Of a DNA stretch of 64,000 nt, positions 28,065 to 36,834 are shown one piece after another. The position numbers and the translations under genes are program-made. Each line of letters begins with the position of its first letter. Positions within the stretch are counted from its first letter, which is position 1. The stretch comes from JABDMH01 sp050298535 (lineage in GTDB: Bacteria > Bacteroidota > Bacteroidia > Chitinophagales > Saprospiraceae), in assembly GCA_050298535.1 (NCBI GenBank), contig JBNKUI010000087.1:903158-967157 (forward strand). Direction: 5' to 3'. The notes under the pieces are model-generated. The model was not told the origin of the DNA and made no database searches. It worked only from the letters and a program-made list of their open reading frames with translations.

Positions 28065-28131
28065 TAGATATTCTGGTAGCCTTGAAAAAGTTCAGCTCCA
28101 GGATATAAGAATATTTATCCCGATCATTCAT

Positions 28132-28181
28132 AGAAGAATGTACTTCCCGATCAAAAAGGAGGTCGTTCTTCTTTTTTTTTT
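28132..28181 (+). terminator. Intrinsic terminator after the AAA+ regulator
   Basis: AGAAGAA (28132-28138) pairs with TTCTTCT (28166-28172), with a partly paired inner region, followed by a run of ten T. It ends 12 bp before the next ATG. Confidence 0.72.
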
Positions 28182-28193
28182 AAAGCAAATATT

Positions 28194-28895
28194 ATGTCAG
28201 CAAAACATACTCAGAAACAGTGGACCCGAATTAAGGGAGAAAATTCGTGGACCATGTTTAAAGTGATTGCCGAGCTTGTCGAAGGATTTGAGAGATTGAA
28301 TGAGATTGGCCCTTGTATCAGCATTTTTGGTTCAGCAAGGACCAAACCAAATCAGAAATATTACCAAATAGCAGTACAGTTGGCAAAACGTTTGTCGGAT
28401 CTTGGATTTGGTATTATCACAGGTGGAGGTCCAGGTATTATGGAGGCTGCCAATAAAGGCGCATCGGAAGCTGGGGGTGTTTCGGTAGGAGTAAATATTG
28501 ACTTGCCTATGGAGCAAGGGCACAATCCATTTATTGACACCGATAAGATTTTAAATCATCGCTATTTTTTTGTTAGGAAGGTGATGTTTGTGAAGTATGC
28601 TCAGGCATTTGTGGTGATGCCCGGTGGATTTGGTACGCTAGATGAATTATTTGAAACACTTACATTGATTCAGACCAATAAAATAATTAAAGTACCAATT
28701 GTCCTTTTTGGAACCGATTTTTGGGGCGGCCTGTATCAATGGATCGAGAATGTTATGCTAGGAGAGCATAAAAATATTAGCCCTAAGGACCTTAACTTGT
28801 TTCTGATGACGGATGATATAGATGAAGCTGTGCAACATGTAACCCAGTTTTATGATGAAACCAAGCATGGACTGGAGCCAAATTATCGCCTTTAG
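28194..28895 (+). CDS. LOG family protein (TIGR00730 type)
   Basis: 233 residues, Rossmann-like fold of the nucleoside 5'-monophosphate phosphoribohydrolase (LOG) group. Seen: ISIFGSARTKPNQKYYQIA, GFGIITGGGPGIMEAANKGA and the active-site motif MPGGFGTLDELFE. Known members release the base from cytokinin or purine nucleotides; the bacterial substrate is often unknown. An N-terminal extension of ~40 residues (to FERLNEIGP) is typical of the longer bacterial subgroup. Convergent with the porin gene, stops overlap by 4 bp. Confidence 0.88.
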   Translation: MSAKHTQKQWTRIKGENSWTMFKVIAELVEGFERLNEIGPCISIFGSARTKPNQKYYQIAVQLAKRLSDLGFGIITGGGPGIMEAANKGASEAGGVSVGVNIDLPMEQGHNPFIDTDKILNHRYFFVRKVMFVKYAQAFVVMPGGFGTLDELFETLTLIQTNKIIKVPIVLFGTDFWGGLYQWIENVMLGEHKNISPKDLNLFLMTDDIDEAVQHVTQFYDETKHGLEPNYRL

Positions 28896-30811
28896 TTTAT
28901 AAAAATCCAGCTGAGTCCCAATCGGAGTGTCAAATCGTTTTGAGGATACCTACTTGTCTGATAGTAAACATCATTGCGAAGAGGTGATATGATATTTTCT
29001 AAGATGACAAAAGCTCTAAAATATCTCACTCGCATCGACACATGAAAATCCAATGAGGGATATAGTGGAATATCAAACTTGTCGTCGAGTTTAAACTGAC
29101 CGACTACCGGTGAGTAAGTGATACCTTCATATGAGTCGTTGATTCGAAGTTCAAAACCGGTTTTTAGATTTAATACCTGGTTGAAAAGAGGACCAAAAAA
29201 GTATAAACTATGATGTGTGTACCAGCTTGGTGTCCGAAAAACTTCATTGTTACCAGTAGCCTGCAACACAATTTTATTTTCATTATATATCTTACCAATT
29301 TTAAATTGCTTGTAGATTTTTAGGTAAGAAAGTGTAGTCACTGCTGATTCTTGGATGGGTATCGTATTTTCGTTAAAGTATATCAGGTTGCTTCCCAGAA
29401 TTTGACCTCCTGTCACATACAAGTGAAATTGGTCCAGCAAATATGTGGCTTTAATATGGTTTGTAAAGATACTTTTGAAGTCATTCTTCCAAATATTAGT
29501 CTGACTTAACCATACTGCATTTTCAATGAGGGAAGGTGGCCTTTGATTTATCGTAATACTTCCTCGTAGGACACCTGCCTTTTCCAGATCGAGGTTAATA
29601 TTGCCCTTGACCAGGTAGCTGGCATTATCCTTATTGATATTCAATTCCGCGCGTGTATCAAAATCTAGCCTGTCTCCCACATTCCATCGTAACCTACCAT
29701 GTGCAAGCCATTCTGTGAGATTTTCATTTAAGGGCTCCTGATTTATTCGATTTATCCGATTTCTTAGTCCTAACGTGATGTTTTTGGCAGCATTATTTTG
29801 ATTAAAGTTGAGATTGAACTCATTGATTAGCCTTCGATTTTCTACATAGTGTCTAATTCCCCTTTCGTCCGTCAGCAACTCACCATAGTATCCCGTATCA
29901 ATTGTTGAAGATTGGTCGGCAAATTTATAACTTCGATTTTCAGCTCGAAATATATATTCGGCTTGGATGCCTTCACTTGATGCCGTGGTGTCTTTTCCTG
30001 CTAATCTATATTGAGTAATTAGCTGGTATATTTTTTCGGAATCTCTGATGTCTGCAGTTTCCAAACTTATAGGTATCGATACCCGTTCTCCCGAAAACTC
30101 ACCAGTAAAAGAGGTATCAGTAGATATCCCTCCATTAGTATTTTGATCGTATATATTGCTAAAGTGAGTACCAGATATCTTCAGTTTGCCATTTTCACTT
30201 TCATATTTGAACCCTATTCCCAGATTAGTATTTCTTCCGACCTGACGTTGGTATAGTCCCAGGTTATTGTATCGATTGTAGTCGATCGACAGTTGGATAC
30301 CGTCCTTAAAGTTTCGGGCAAACTTTGCTTTAAATACGCCATCCTCTTGGGATTGACCTTGTGTGTAGAATACGGTGGTTAGCGCTTTCTTTAGTTTGTA
30401 AAATCGAAAGGAATGATTATCCATTCGGTAAGGCTCAAAATGATGTAGTCCCAATTGAAAACCGGTAGCCTCATAGGGTATGGGTATCATGGGTCTGATT
30501 GGGGACCCAGGATATCCAAGATTGAAGTAGTCATTTTTCAATAATGCCGTCGGCTTGTATTCATGAAAATACTGTACAAAAGTGTCCTGAAAAACTTCTA
30601 GCTTTTCAGGGATATCGAGAAAATAGTATTGGACATCCAGTGTATCATCCACATCAGCACCCTCTCCAAATTCCGGGGAGTCAGGATTCACATTATTTCG
30701 GTCTGGCGCAGAAAAACCACCACTTCTTTGAGCATGAACATGCATCGTAATGGCCATACCAACCAAAGCCATCAACCACCGGATCTTAATACAGTTTTTC
30801 ATGTACATCAT
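28892..30811 (-). CDS. Putative outer membrane porin (Porin_10-like)
   Basis: 639 residues with signal peptide (IRWLMALVGMAITMHVHAQ), an acidic segment DVDDTLDVQYYFLDIPEKL, then YFNLGYPGSP and many alternating strands to a C-terminal LRLGLSWIFIN. This layout is that of the Bacteroidota 'putative porin' family. Start may be ATG at 30811 or the third Met at 30802 (MKNCIKIRW); they give the same mature protein. Transported substrate unknown. Not in an obvious operon. Confidence 0.82.
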   Translation of the reverse strand: MMYMKNCIKIRWLMALVGMAITMHVHAQRSGGFSAPDRNNVNPDSPEFGEGADVDDTLDVQYYFLDIPEKLEVFQDTFVQYFHEYKPTALLKNDYFNLGYPGSPIRPMIPIPYEATGFQLGLHHFEPYRMDNHSFRFYKLKKALTTVFYTQGQSQEDGVFKAKFARNFKDGIQLSIDYNRYNNLGLYQRQVGRNTNLGIGFKYESENGKLKISGTHFSNIYDQNTNGGISTDTSFTGEFSGERVSIPISLETADIRDSEKIYQLITQYRLAGKDTTASSEGIQAEYIFRAENRSYKFADQSSTIDTGYYGELLTDERGIRHYVENRRLINEFNLNFNQNNAAKNITLGLRNRINRINQEPLNENLTEWLAHGRLRWNVGDRLDFDTRAELNINKDNASYLVKGNINLDLEKAGVLRGSITINQRPPSLIENAVWLSQTNIWKNDFKSIFTNHIKATYLLDQFHLYVTGGQILGSNLIYFNENTIPIQESAVTTLSYLKIYKQFKIGKIYNENKIVLQATGNNEVFRTPSWYTHHSLYFFGPLFNQVLNLKTGFELRINDSYEGITYSPVVGQFKLDDKFDIPLYPSLDFHVSMRVRYFRAFVILENIISPLRNDVYYQTSRYPQNDLTLRLGLSWIFIN

Positions 30812-30934
30812 AAAGGTACGAACCTGCTACTGAAAGCACTCACCCACAGATTTTCAAGATACTTGTCGTTTTAGAGTGCCGAGGTTTCTCAGGATAACGC
30901 ACCTGATTGCTCTTTTGGTTAAAAATCCGGAAGT

Positions 30935-31747
30935 TTAAGATTCTAATAATGCTGGATTCATTCCCATAGATGAAAATCCTCCATCATGATAAAGATTTTG
31001 CATGGTGACCATCCGGGTCAAATCAGAAAACATGGCAACGCAAAAATCTGCACACTGATCAGCCGATGCATTTCCGAGTGGCGACATTTTTTCAGCATAT
31101 TCAAAAAACTCAGAAAATCCTTTGATGCCTGATCCAGCCTTTGTGATTGTGGGGCTCTGGGATATGGTGTTCACTCGTACATGCTTGTGAGTGCCAAAAT
31201 GGTATCCAAAGCTTCGTGCAAATGATTCGAGGAGTGACTTGGCATCCGCCATTTCTCCATAATCTGGGAAAACACGTTGGGCAGCAATGTAAGTCAGAGC
31301 GAGGATAGATCCCCAATCTGCCATGGCTTCCTTTTTAAAAGCTACCTGCATCATCCTGTGAAATGAAATAGCTGAGATGTCGAGGGTTTTTTGCATCCAA
31401 TCATAGTTTGTGTCAGTGTAAGCCTTCTTTTTTCGCACATTTACTGACATACCAATGCTGTGAAGTACAAAGTCAATTTTGCCCCCCAAAACAGTAACAC
31501 TCTCATCGAAGAGGTTTTCCAAATCTTCAGTACTCGTGGCATCAGCAGCTATGACAGGGGCATCCAGCTTCTCTCCCAGAGTTTGAATGACACCCATACG
31601 AAGTGCTACCGGAGCATTCGTTAAAGTAATTTGAGCACCGTGTTCTACACAACGTTCTGCCACTTTCCAAGCGATGGATTGATCATCCAAAGCGCCAAAA
31701 ATGATACCTTTTTTACCTTCCAGGAGATTTGCAGTCATCGTAATCAA
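30935..31747 (-). CDS. fabI: Enoyl-[acyl-carrier-protein] reductase (NADH)
   Basis: Last reductive step of fatty acid elongation. 270 residues. Seen: GKKGIIFGALDDQSIAWKVA nucleotide-binding start, the DFVLHSIGM strand, and the active site Tyr153, Tyr163, Lys170 in LTYIAAQRVFPDYGEMADAK (Y-x6-K spacing kept), then VRVNTISQSPTITKAGSGI. The residues around the second Tyr (PDYGEM) are less like the E. coli form. The second Met (31738) is an alternative start. It follows recN after 87 bp. Confidence 0.93.
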   Translation of the reverse strand: MITMTANLLEGKKGIIFGALDDQSIAWKVAERCVEHGAQITLTNAPVALRMGVIQTLGEKLDAPVIAADATSTEDLENLFDESVTVLGGKIDFVLHSIGMSVNVRKKKAYTDTNYDWMQKTLDISAISFHRMMQVAFKKEAMADWGSILALTYIAAQRVFPDYGEMADAKSLLESFARSFGYHFGTHKHVRVNTISQSPTITKAGSGIKGFSEFFEYAEKMSPLGNASADQCADFCVAMFSDLTRMVTMQNLYHDGGFSSMGMNPALLES

Positions 31748-31834
31748 GTATTGAATTTAACTAGTTTGTACTTCGTAATCTAAATCTTGTACATATCCGC
31801 ATCAAAGATAATTAACCTATGCAATGCGAGTATT

Positions 31835-33490
31835 TCAAATACCCATTAGTTCCTTAGCACTTTGAATTGCAGCTTCACTGGGTGGAGAAGAACTGAGCAT
31901 AGTGGCGATTTCCACCATTCGATCGGCTTCTTCCAGCTTCTTGACCTTAGCTTTTGTACTATCACCGTCGATCGTTTTATATACTGTGAAATGTGATTCG
32001 GCTTTTGCAGCTACCTGAGGTGAGTGGGTGATGGATATGATTTGGTGTTCCTCAGCTAGTTTTTCGAGCATATTTCCCATTTGCAGCGCCACGTCACCTG
32101 AAACTCCACTGTCAATCTCGTCAAAGATCAAAGTGGGCATATGCATGGTCTTGGCCACGAGTGACTTGGTGATTAGCGATAGCCGTGAAATTTCTCCTCC
32201 TGAAGCCACTGACTTAATGGTCGAAAAACTGCTTCCCTTATTTGGTGCAAAAAGAAATTCAACCTGATCCATCCCGTTAGCTTGAAGCGCATCTAATGCC
32301 TCGAAAGAAATTTTAAAAGTTGCATGCTCCATTTTGAGCCTTGCTAGCAATTGGTTGACATCTTTTTCAAAGGCAGGAAGAACTTGCTTTCTGCGTTTAC
32401 TGAGATTTTGGGCGAGCTCTTTAAGTGCCTTACCTGTCTTTTCGATTTCTTTTTCAGTAGAAATTATTGCTTCTTGCAGGTGATCATAGTCCTGTACCTG
32501 TTTGCTCATTTTATTCTGCAGTGCTACCAAAGCATCAACATCATCCACCTGGTGCTTATAAAGCAGCTGATTGATTTTATCCATGCGTGTCTTCATCATC
32601 GCTACTCTTCCGGGATCATATTCTGTGTCTTCTGCCATGGATGAAGCTTCTCGAGCAATATCTTCTAACTCCAAAATGGAAGACTCCAGTCGTTCATATA
32701 TAGCTTTTACACCTTCATGATAGTCCACCAAAGGGGCAAGGTGCTGGCAAAGCGACTGAAGTATTGATTCCACTGAATGATCATTAGCTTCAATAGCGGC
32801 AGATACTTCACTAAGGGTTGTCACGATCTCTTCACTGTGCTCCAGAAAAGAAAGCTCTTGCTCGAGTTTCCTGTCTTCTTCGATTTGAATATCTATTTCA
32901 TCGAATTCGTTAAGCTGAAACTCCAGATAGTCTCGCTGCTTGAGAGATTCCTGGAGTTGTGAAACGAGAGATTCCCTATGTGATTTTAACTTCCTGTAAG
33001 ACTTGAATTGAGTCCGATAGGCTTCAACAGTTCCTTCATTTTCTGCCAAGGCATCAACCATCTGTAGTTGATGACTTGGGTCGTTAATACCTAAATTGTC
33101 AAATTGTTGGTGCAAGTCTACCAGATATGCAGCTAGCGACTGAAGCTGCTTGAGGCTCGCCGGGGTGTCATTAATGAATGCTCTGGATTTGCCGGAGGGT
33201 AAGATTTCTCTCCTGATGATCACTTGCTGGTCGTAGTCCAGGTCTTCTTTTTCGAAAAATGAGGCCAGATCATAGCTTCCAATATCAAATTCGCTTTCGA
33301 CAACGCATTTCTTAGCGGCATCAAAAAGTGTTTTCGTATCTGCGCGTTTACCCAGGATCAGACCCAAAGCACCCAGAAGTACCGATTTACCCGATCCTGT
33401 CTCACCCGTGATGATGTTGAGCCCACCAGAGAATGTCATACTGAGAGATTCGATAATCGCATAGTTCTTTATGTCAAGTCGTACTATCAT
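31835..33490 (-). CDS. recN: DNA repair protein RecN
   Basis: SMC-like ATPase for double-strand break repair, 551 residues, normal length. Seen: Walker A ITGETGSGKSVLLGALGL near the N-terminus with KRADTKTLFD, two long coiled-coil arms (~155-370), ABC signature SVASGGEISRLSL, Walker B PTLIFDEIDSGVSG and HQIISITHSPQVAAKAE. The start overlaps the hemD stop by 17 bp, so it is in the hem operon; SOS control is not evident from the sequence. Confidence 0.96.
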   Translation of the reverse strand: MIVRLDIKNYAIIESLSMTFSGGLNIITGETGSGKSVLLGALGLILGKRADTKTLFDAAKKCVVESEFDIGSYDLASFFEKEDLDYDQQVIIRREILPSGKSRAFINDTPASLKQLQSLAAYLVDLHQQFDNLGINDPSHQLQMVDALAENEGTVEAYRTQFKSYRKLKSHRESLVSQLQESLKQRDYLEFQLNEFDEIDIQIEEDRKLEQELSFLEHSEEIVTTLSEVSAAIEANDHSVESILQSLCQHLAPLVDYHEGVKAIYERLESSILELEDIAREASSMAEDTEYDPGRVAMMKTRMDKINQLLYKHQVDDVDALVALQNKMSKQVQDYDHLQEAIISTEKEIEKTGKALKELAQNLSKRRKQVLPAFEKDVNQLLARLKMEHATFKISFEALDALQANGMDQVEFLFAPNKGSSFSTIKSVASGGEISRLSLITKSLVAKTMHMPTLIFDEIDSGVSGDVALQMGNMLEKLAEEHQIISITHSPQVAAKAESHFTVYKTIDGDSTKAKVKKLEEADRMVEIATMLSSSPPSEAAIQSAKELMGI

Positions 33491-34184
33491 GCAAAGGTTC
33501 TATTTGTTCGACCAGTTTTAATAGTGCCTCTTCGTTAGGCTGATCCGGTACTAATACCTGCCTAATACCCAACTCATTAATAGTTGTGGCTGTTGTCTTT
33601 CCAATAGCGATAACTTTCTGCGTCTCCAGTTTCTGATGATATTTAAAATAGGTTTTTGCGTTCAATGGACTGGTGAAAATCAAAATGTCACAGGGTTTTA
33701 TCATAATTCCCTCTTTGGGTTTATTGTCATACACTACCAGGTCGATAGCTTCAATGGTTTGACCCAGCGATTTTTGCATTGACTTTCTTGACGTTTTTGC
33801 TCGGGGAAAAATAACGCTTTCTCCCTTAGCAAGGAGCAGAAATGCCGGAGCTGTCTGGTCAGCATATCCCGTCCCAATGAAGTGTACGGAAACCTCAAAT
33901 TCCATTAAAGCGTGAGCTGTTTTGGGACCGAAAGCCGCAATTTTTCTTCCGACTATATCATGTTTACTTGTTTGGTCAAAGAAGTGAAAAACTCCTTTTT
34001 GGCTATAAAAGAAAATCCAGTCCGAAAGGGGCAATTCTCCAAAGTGAATCGTTTCGAACTGAAGTAGCGAACAATCCACAATGTTCCAGCGGGATCTTAG
34101 GGTGTTAAACGGACTATCGGAGTGCAGTTCTCTCGATATAAAGATGGAGTCTGATTTACCCATTTGCTGATTAGAATAGATCAT
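33474..34184 (-). CDS. hemD: Uroporphyrinogen-III synthase
   Basis: Closes hydroxymethylbilane to uroporphyrinogen III in haem synthesis. 236 residues. The family is poorly conserved, but the pattern fits: DWIFFYSQKGVFHFFD, AFGPKTAHALMEF, VYDNKPKEG, DILIFTSPLNAKTYF and VIAIGKTTATTINELG. Position next to hemC supports the call. Start may be ATG 34184 or Met8 (34163); the first overlaps the exonuclease-like gene by 14 bp. Confidence 0.85.
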   Translation of the reverse strand: MIYSNQQMGKSDSIFISRELHSDSPFNTLRSRWNIVDCSLLQFETIHFGELPLSDWIFFYSQKGVFHFFDQTSKHDIVGRKIAAFGPKTAHALMEFEVSVHFIGTGYADQTAPAFLLLAKGESVIFPRAKTSRKSMQKSLGQTIEAIDLVVYDNKPKEGIMIKPCDILIFTSPLNAKTYFKYHQKLETQKVIAIGKTTATTINELGIRQVLVPDQPNEEALLKLVEQIEPLHDSTT

Positions 34185-34755
34185 TTAATTCGCCCATACT
34201 CAGCAGCTTGTTAAAGCATCTCGAGATTGCCATAATATCTTTTTGGGCATTTCCAGCACCCTCATATCCCACATTGTAAAGCCTTCCATGCAATTCATTC
34301 AATGAAGGCCATTTGTAGCCGCCATCTCGACCCTTGATCTTACAGAAGTATGTGCTTTCCCGCATCAAGCAAAATCTTTCTGCCTGATTAAACTTATGGT
34401 CCATATTACATCGCCAGAACTCAGCCAGTACTACATTCTCATTGTACTGCAGATTGAAAGCAAAGATGTACATAGCCTGGTCTACTGCCTTGGAAAAGTG
34501 CTCCAGAGCCACTTTAACATCCACCCCCTTATCCCTCAAATCGTCCTCTGTAAGTCCCGCTTTCCTTAAGGCTTCAGGCGCTACTTCCATCCCTGTTGGG
34601 TTAATGATGTAGTCTCCTTCTTCGGTGAGTACCCCCTTCTTATCATATAGCAACCATGATATATGTATGAGTTTCGGCCAACTAAATGTGTCAGTATAGT
34701 GGGCTTTCCAATTCTTTGGTTTTCCGTTTGTCGATACATCGAATAACAAAAACAT
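34171..34755 (-). CDS. DEDDh exonuclease-like protein with lost catalytic residues
   Basis: 194 residues with the DnaQ/RNase T-type fold signature: FDVSTNGKPKNWKAHY, SWPKLIHISWLLYD, AFNLQYNENVVLAEF and GNAQKDIMAISRCF. Compared with active family members, D-x-E is D6-V-S8, the motif II Asp is Asn105, and the motif III His is Gly168; only Asp6 and Asp173 remain of the DEDDh set. It therefore probably cannot bind both metals. It lies between hemC (12-bp gap) and hemD (14-bp overlap) in a tightly packed operon, so it is expressed with haem genes. Role unknown; possibly nucleic-acid binding. Confidence 0.72.
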   Translation of the reverse strand: MFLLFDVSTNGKPKNWKAHYTDTFSWPKLIHISWLLYDKKGVLTEEGDYIINPTGMEVAPEALRKAGLTEDDLRDKGVDVKVALEHFSKAVDQAMYIFAFNLQYNENVVLAEFWRCNMDHKFNQAERFCLMRESTYFCKIKGRDGGYKWPSLNELHGRLYNVGYEGAGNAQKDIMAISRCFNKLLSMGELNDLF

Positions 34756-34767
34756 GTAATCTCCTTT

Positions 34768-35664
34768 TTATTTCAATAGATTGGCGACGATTGCTTCCGC
34801 CAGACCGTCAGTGGTATTGTACGATAAAAATGTATGCTGCAAAGGTTCTTCAAGAGATTCTGCATACGCAGACCACACGTGATAATATCCCATCAAATCC
34901 CTTTCGCAGTAAGCTCCCAGGGGTAGATGACATCCTCCTTCCAGTAGTTTTAGTATGGTTCGTTCTACATTGGTAGATCTGGCTACCTCAGGATGATGAA
35001 TCTTTTGTACAGCATCGCGTACCCATATATTGTCCCTATTAATTTGATACGCCAATACTCCCTGGGCAGGGGCCGGTATGAATTCACGAGGATGCAGTTT
35101 CACTACTTCAAACTCGGTCAGGTCTATTTGCAGGCGTTCGAGACCAGCTGCCGCTAAGATAATAGCATCGGAGTGGCCCTCACTCAGCTTTTTGAGTCGT
35201 GTAGGCACATTACCTCGCAGATCCTTTGTTTGCAGGTCGGGCCGTAAGTGTTTTAATAAGGCCTTTCTTCGATTAGAGGAGGTTCCCACTTGGGCATCCT
35301 CCTTAAGTTTTAAGATCTTACTGCTTTCCCGTTTATCCTTTTGTATGATTAACCAATCTGCCGGATTGGCCCGCTCCGATACACCGGCTATCATCAACCT
35401 TTCATCCATGGCAGTGGGTAGGTCCTTCATCGAATGAACCGCAAGATCTATCGTATTGTTTAGGAGGGCGTCTTCCAGTTCCTTGGTAAAAAAGCCTTTA
35501 CCTTCTATTTTGTCGAACGAAAGATGTTGAATTGCATCACCTTTTGTCTTAATGATTTCAATTTCAACTTCATATCCCTCGCTGAGAAGTGAATCTTTTA
35601 CAAAATTTGCCTGCCAAAGGGCGAGCTTACTTCCTCGGGTGCCAATTGTGATCCTTTTGCTCAA
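34768..35664 (-). CDS. hemC: Hydroxymethylbilane synthase (porphobilinogen deaminase)
   Basis: Joins four porphobilinogens. 298 residues. Seen: ITIGTRGSKLALWQANFVKD, HSMKDLPT, GTSSNRRKALLKHLRPDL, DLRGNVPTRLKKL, AAAGLERL, APAQGVLAYQ and LEGGCHLPLGAYC, whose first Cys holds the dipyrromethane cofactor. First gene of the minus-strand run hemC, exonuclease-like, hemD, recN, then fabI; divergent from lpxD across 80 bp. Confidence 0.96.
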   Translation of the reverse strand: MSKRITIGTRGSKLALWQANFVKDSLLSEGYEVEIEIIKTKGDAIQHLSFDKIEGKGFFTKELEDALLNNTIDLAVHSMKDLPTAMDERLMIAGVSERANPADWLIIQKDKRESSKILKLKEDAQVGTSSNRRKALLKHLRPDLQTKDLRGNVPTRLKKLSEGHSDAIILAAAGLERLQIDLTEFEVVKLHPREFIPAPAQGVLAYQINRDNIWVRDAVQKIHHPEVARSTNVERTILKLLEGGCHLPLGAYCERDLMGYYHVWSAYAESLEEPLQHTFLSYNTTDGLAEAIVANLLK

Positions 35665-35744
35665 TGCCTTTCACTATTTTCGCACAAGATATATGAAATT
35701 CATTTTTTCAACCGTTCAGTATAACGCTACATAAGCTATTTTCT

Positions 35745-36797
35745 ATGAAGATCACTGCAAGAGAACTAGCTGGTTTCCTAAAAGGAGAACTGGTGGGTGA
35801 TCCCGGTATTGAGGTGGACCGTCCTTCTCGTATTGAAGAAGGCGAGCCTGGTACCCTTACTTTCCTGGCTAATCCCAAATATGAGCAATTTGCCTATACC
35901 ACAAATGCTTCTATATTGCTGGTGAGTAAGGAATTTAAGCCCAGGAAGGAAGTGAAGCCTGTTCTGATAAGAGTGGATAATGTCTACGCCGCGATGGCCG
36001 CATTAGTGGCACAATTTGATCCCAATAAGTCTCAGGTAGAAGGTATTTCTTCTCAGGCGGTGATTCATGATTCTGCAGAAATTGGCGAGAATGTATCTAT
36101 CGGAGATTTTGTAGTGGTTGGGCCAAATGTAAATATTGGTGACAATACAGAGATATTTCCATTTGTTCATCTTGCTTCGGATGTCAGAATAGGAAAAGAC
36201 TGTTCACTTCGTTCTGGAGTGAAGGTAATGCAGGATTGTGTAATAGGAGATGGAGTAATGATTCACTCTAACACCGTGATTGGAAGTGATGGTTTTGGAT
36301 TTGCCAAGGAGAAGGGTCGATTTGAAAAAATCAGACAAGTAGGAAATGTAATTATCGAAGATGATGTCGAGATAGGTGCGAATGTAACTATTGATAGAGC
36401 CTCCATTGGATCCACTATCATCAGACAGGGAGCCAAATTAGACAACCTGATCCAAATCGCTCATAATGTTGAAGTTGGACCACATACAGCTATTGCCGCT
36501 CAGGCTGGTATTGCCGGTAGCACCAAGATTGGAAAGGATGTCTTGATCGGAGGCCAAGTGGGAATAATCGGTCATCTAAGTATTGGTGATGGTACGCAGA
36601 TTCAGGCACAAAGTGGTGTGACAGGAAACACGGAAAAAAACGCAAGACTTTATGGTTCTCCAGCACTGGACTATGTTCAATTTTTAAGATCCTACGCCAG
36701 CTTCAGGAGCCTTGACAATATGCGGATGAAGATGAAGAAGATGGAAGATACCATTAAGGATCTCCAAAAGAAGTTGGACGACTTAGCATCCGGTTAA
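35745..36797 (+). CDS. lpxD: UDP-3-O-acylglucosamine N-acyltransferase
   Basis: Third step of lipid A synthesis: adds the N-linked hydroxyacyl chain. 350 residues. N-terminal uridine-binding domain (~1-100) with LAGFLKGELVGDPGIEV and GTLTFLANPKYEQ, then a left-handed beta-helix of hexapeptide repeats (~105-310) with NTVIGSDGFGFAKE and the catalytic His in IQIAHNVEVGPHTAI, then a C-terminal helix. First gene of lpxD, lpxC/fabZ, lpxA and an ABC ATPase. Confidence 0.96.
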   Translation: MKITARELAGFLKGELVGDPGIEVDRPSRIEEGEPGTLTFLANPKYEQFAYTTNASILLVSKEFKPRKEVKPVLIRVDNVYAAMAALVAQFDPNKSQVEGISSQAVIHDSAEIGENVSIGDFVVVGPNVNIGDNTEIFPFVHLASDVRIGKDCSLRSGVKVMQDCVIGDGVMIHSNTVIGSDGFGFAKEKGRFEKIRQVGNVIIEDDVEIGANVTIDRASIGSTIIRQGAKLDNLIQIAHNVEVGPHTAIAAQAGIAGSTKIGKDVLIGGQVGIIGHLSIGDGTQIQAQSGVTGNTEKNARLYGSPALDYVQFLRSYASFRSLDNMRMKMKKMEDTIKDLQKKLDDLASG

Positions 36798-36834
36798 AAA
36801 CCTTTATATTGTGCCCAATTTTTAGAATAGCAAT

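Noticed and set aside
28065..28131. HTH domain lost by a frameshift after the AAA+ regulator
   Set aside because: Other forward frames after the stop give no Fis-like HTH pattern (no W-N-V-S-K-T-A-E or L-Y-x-K-I segment).
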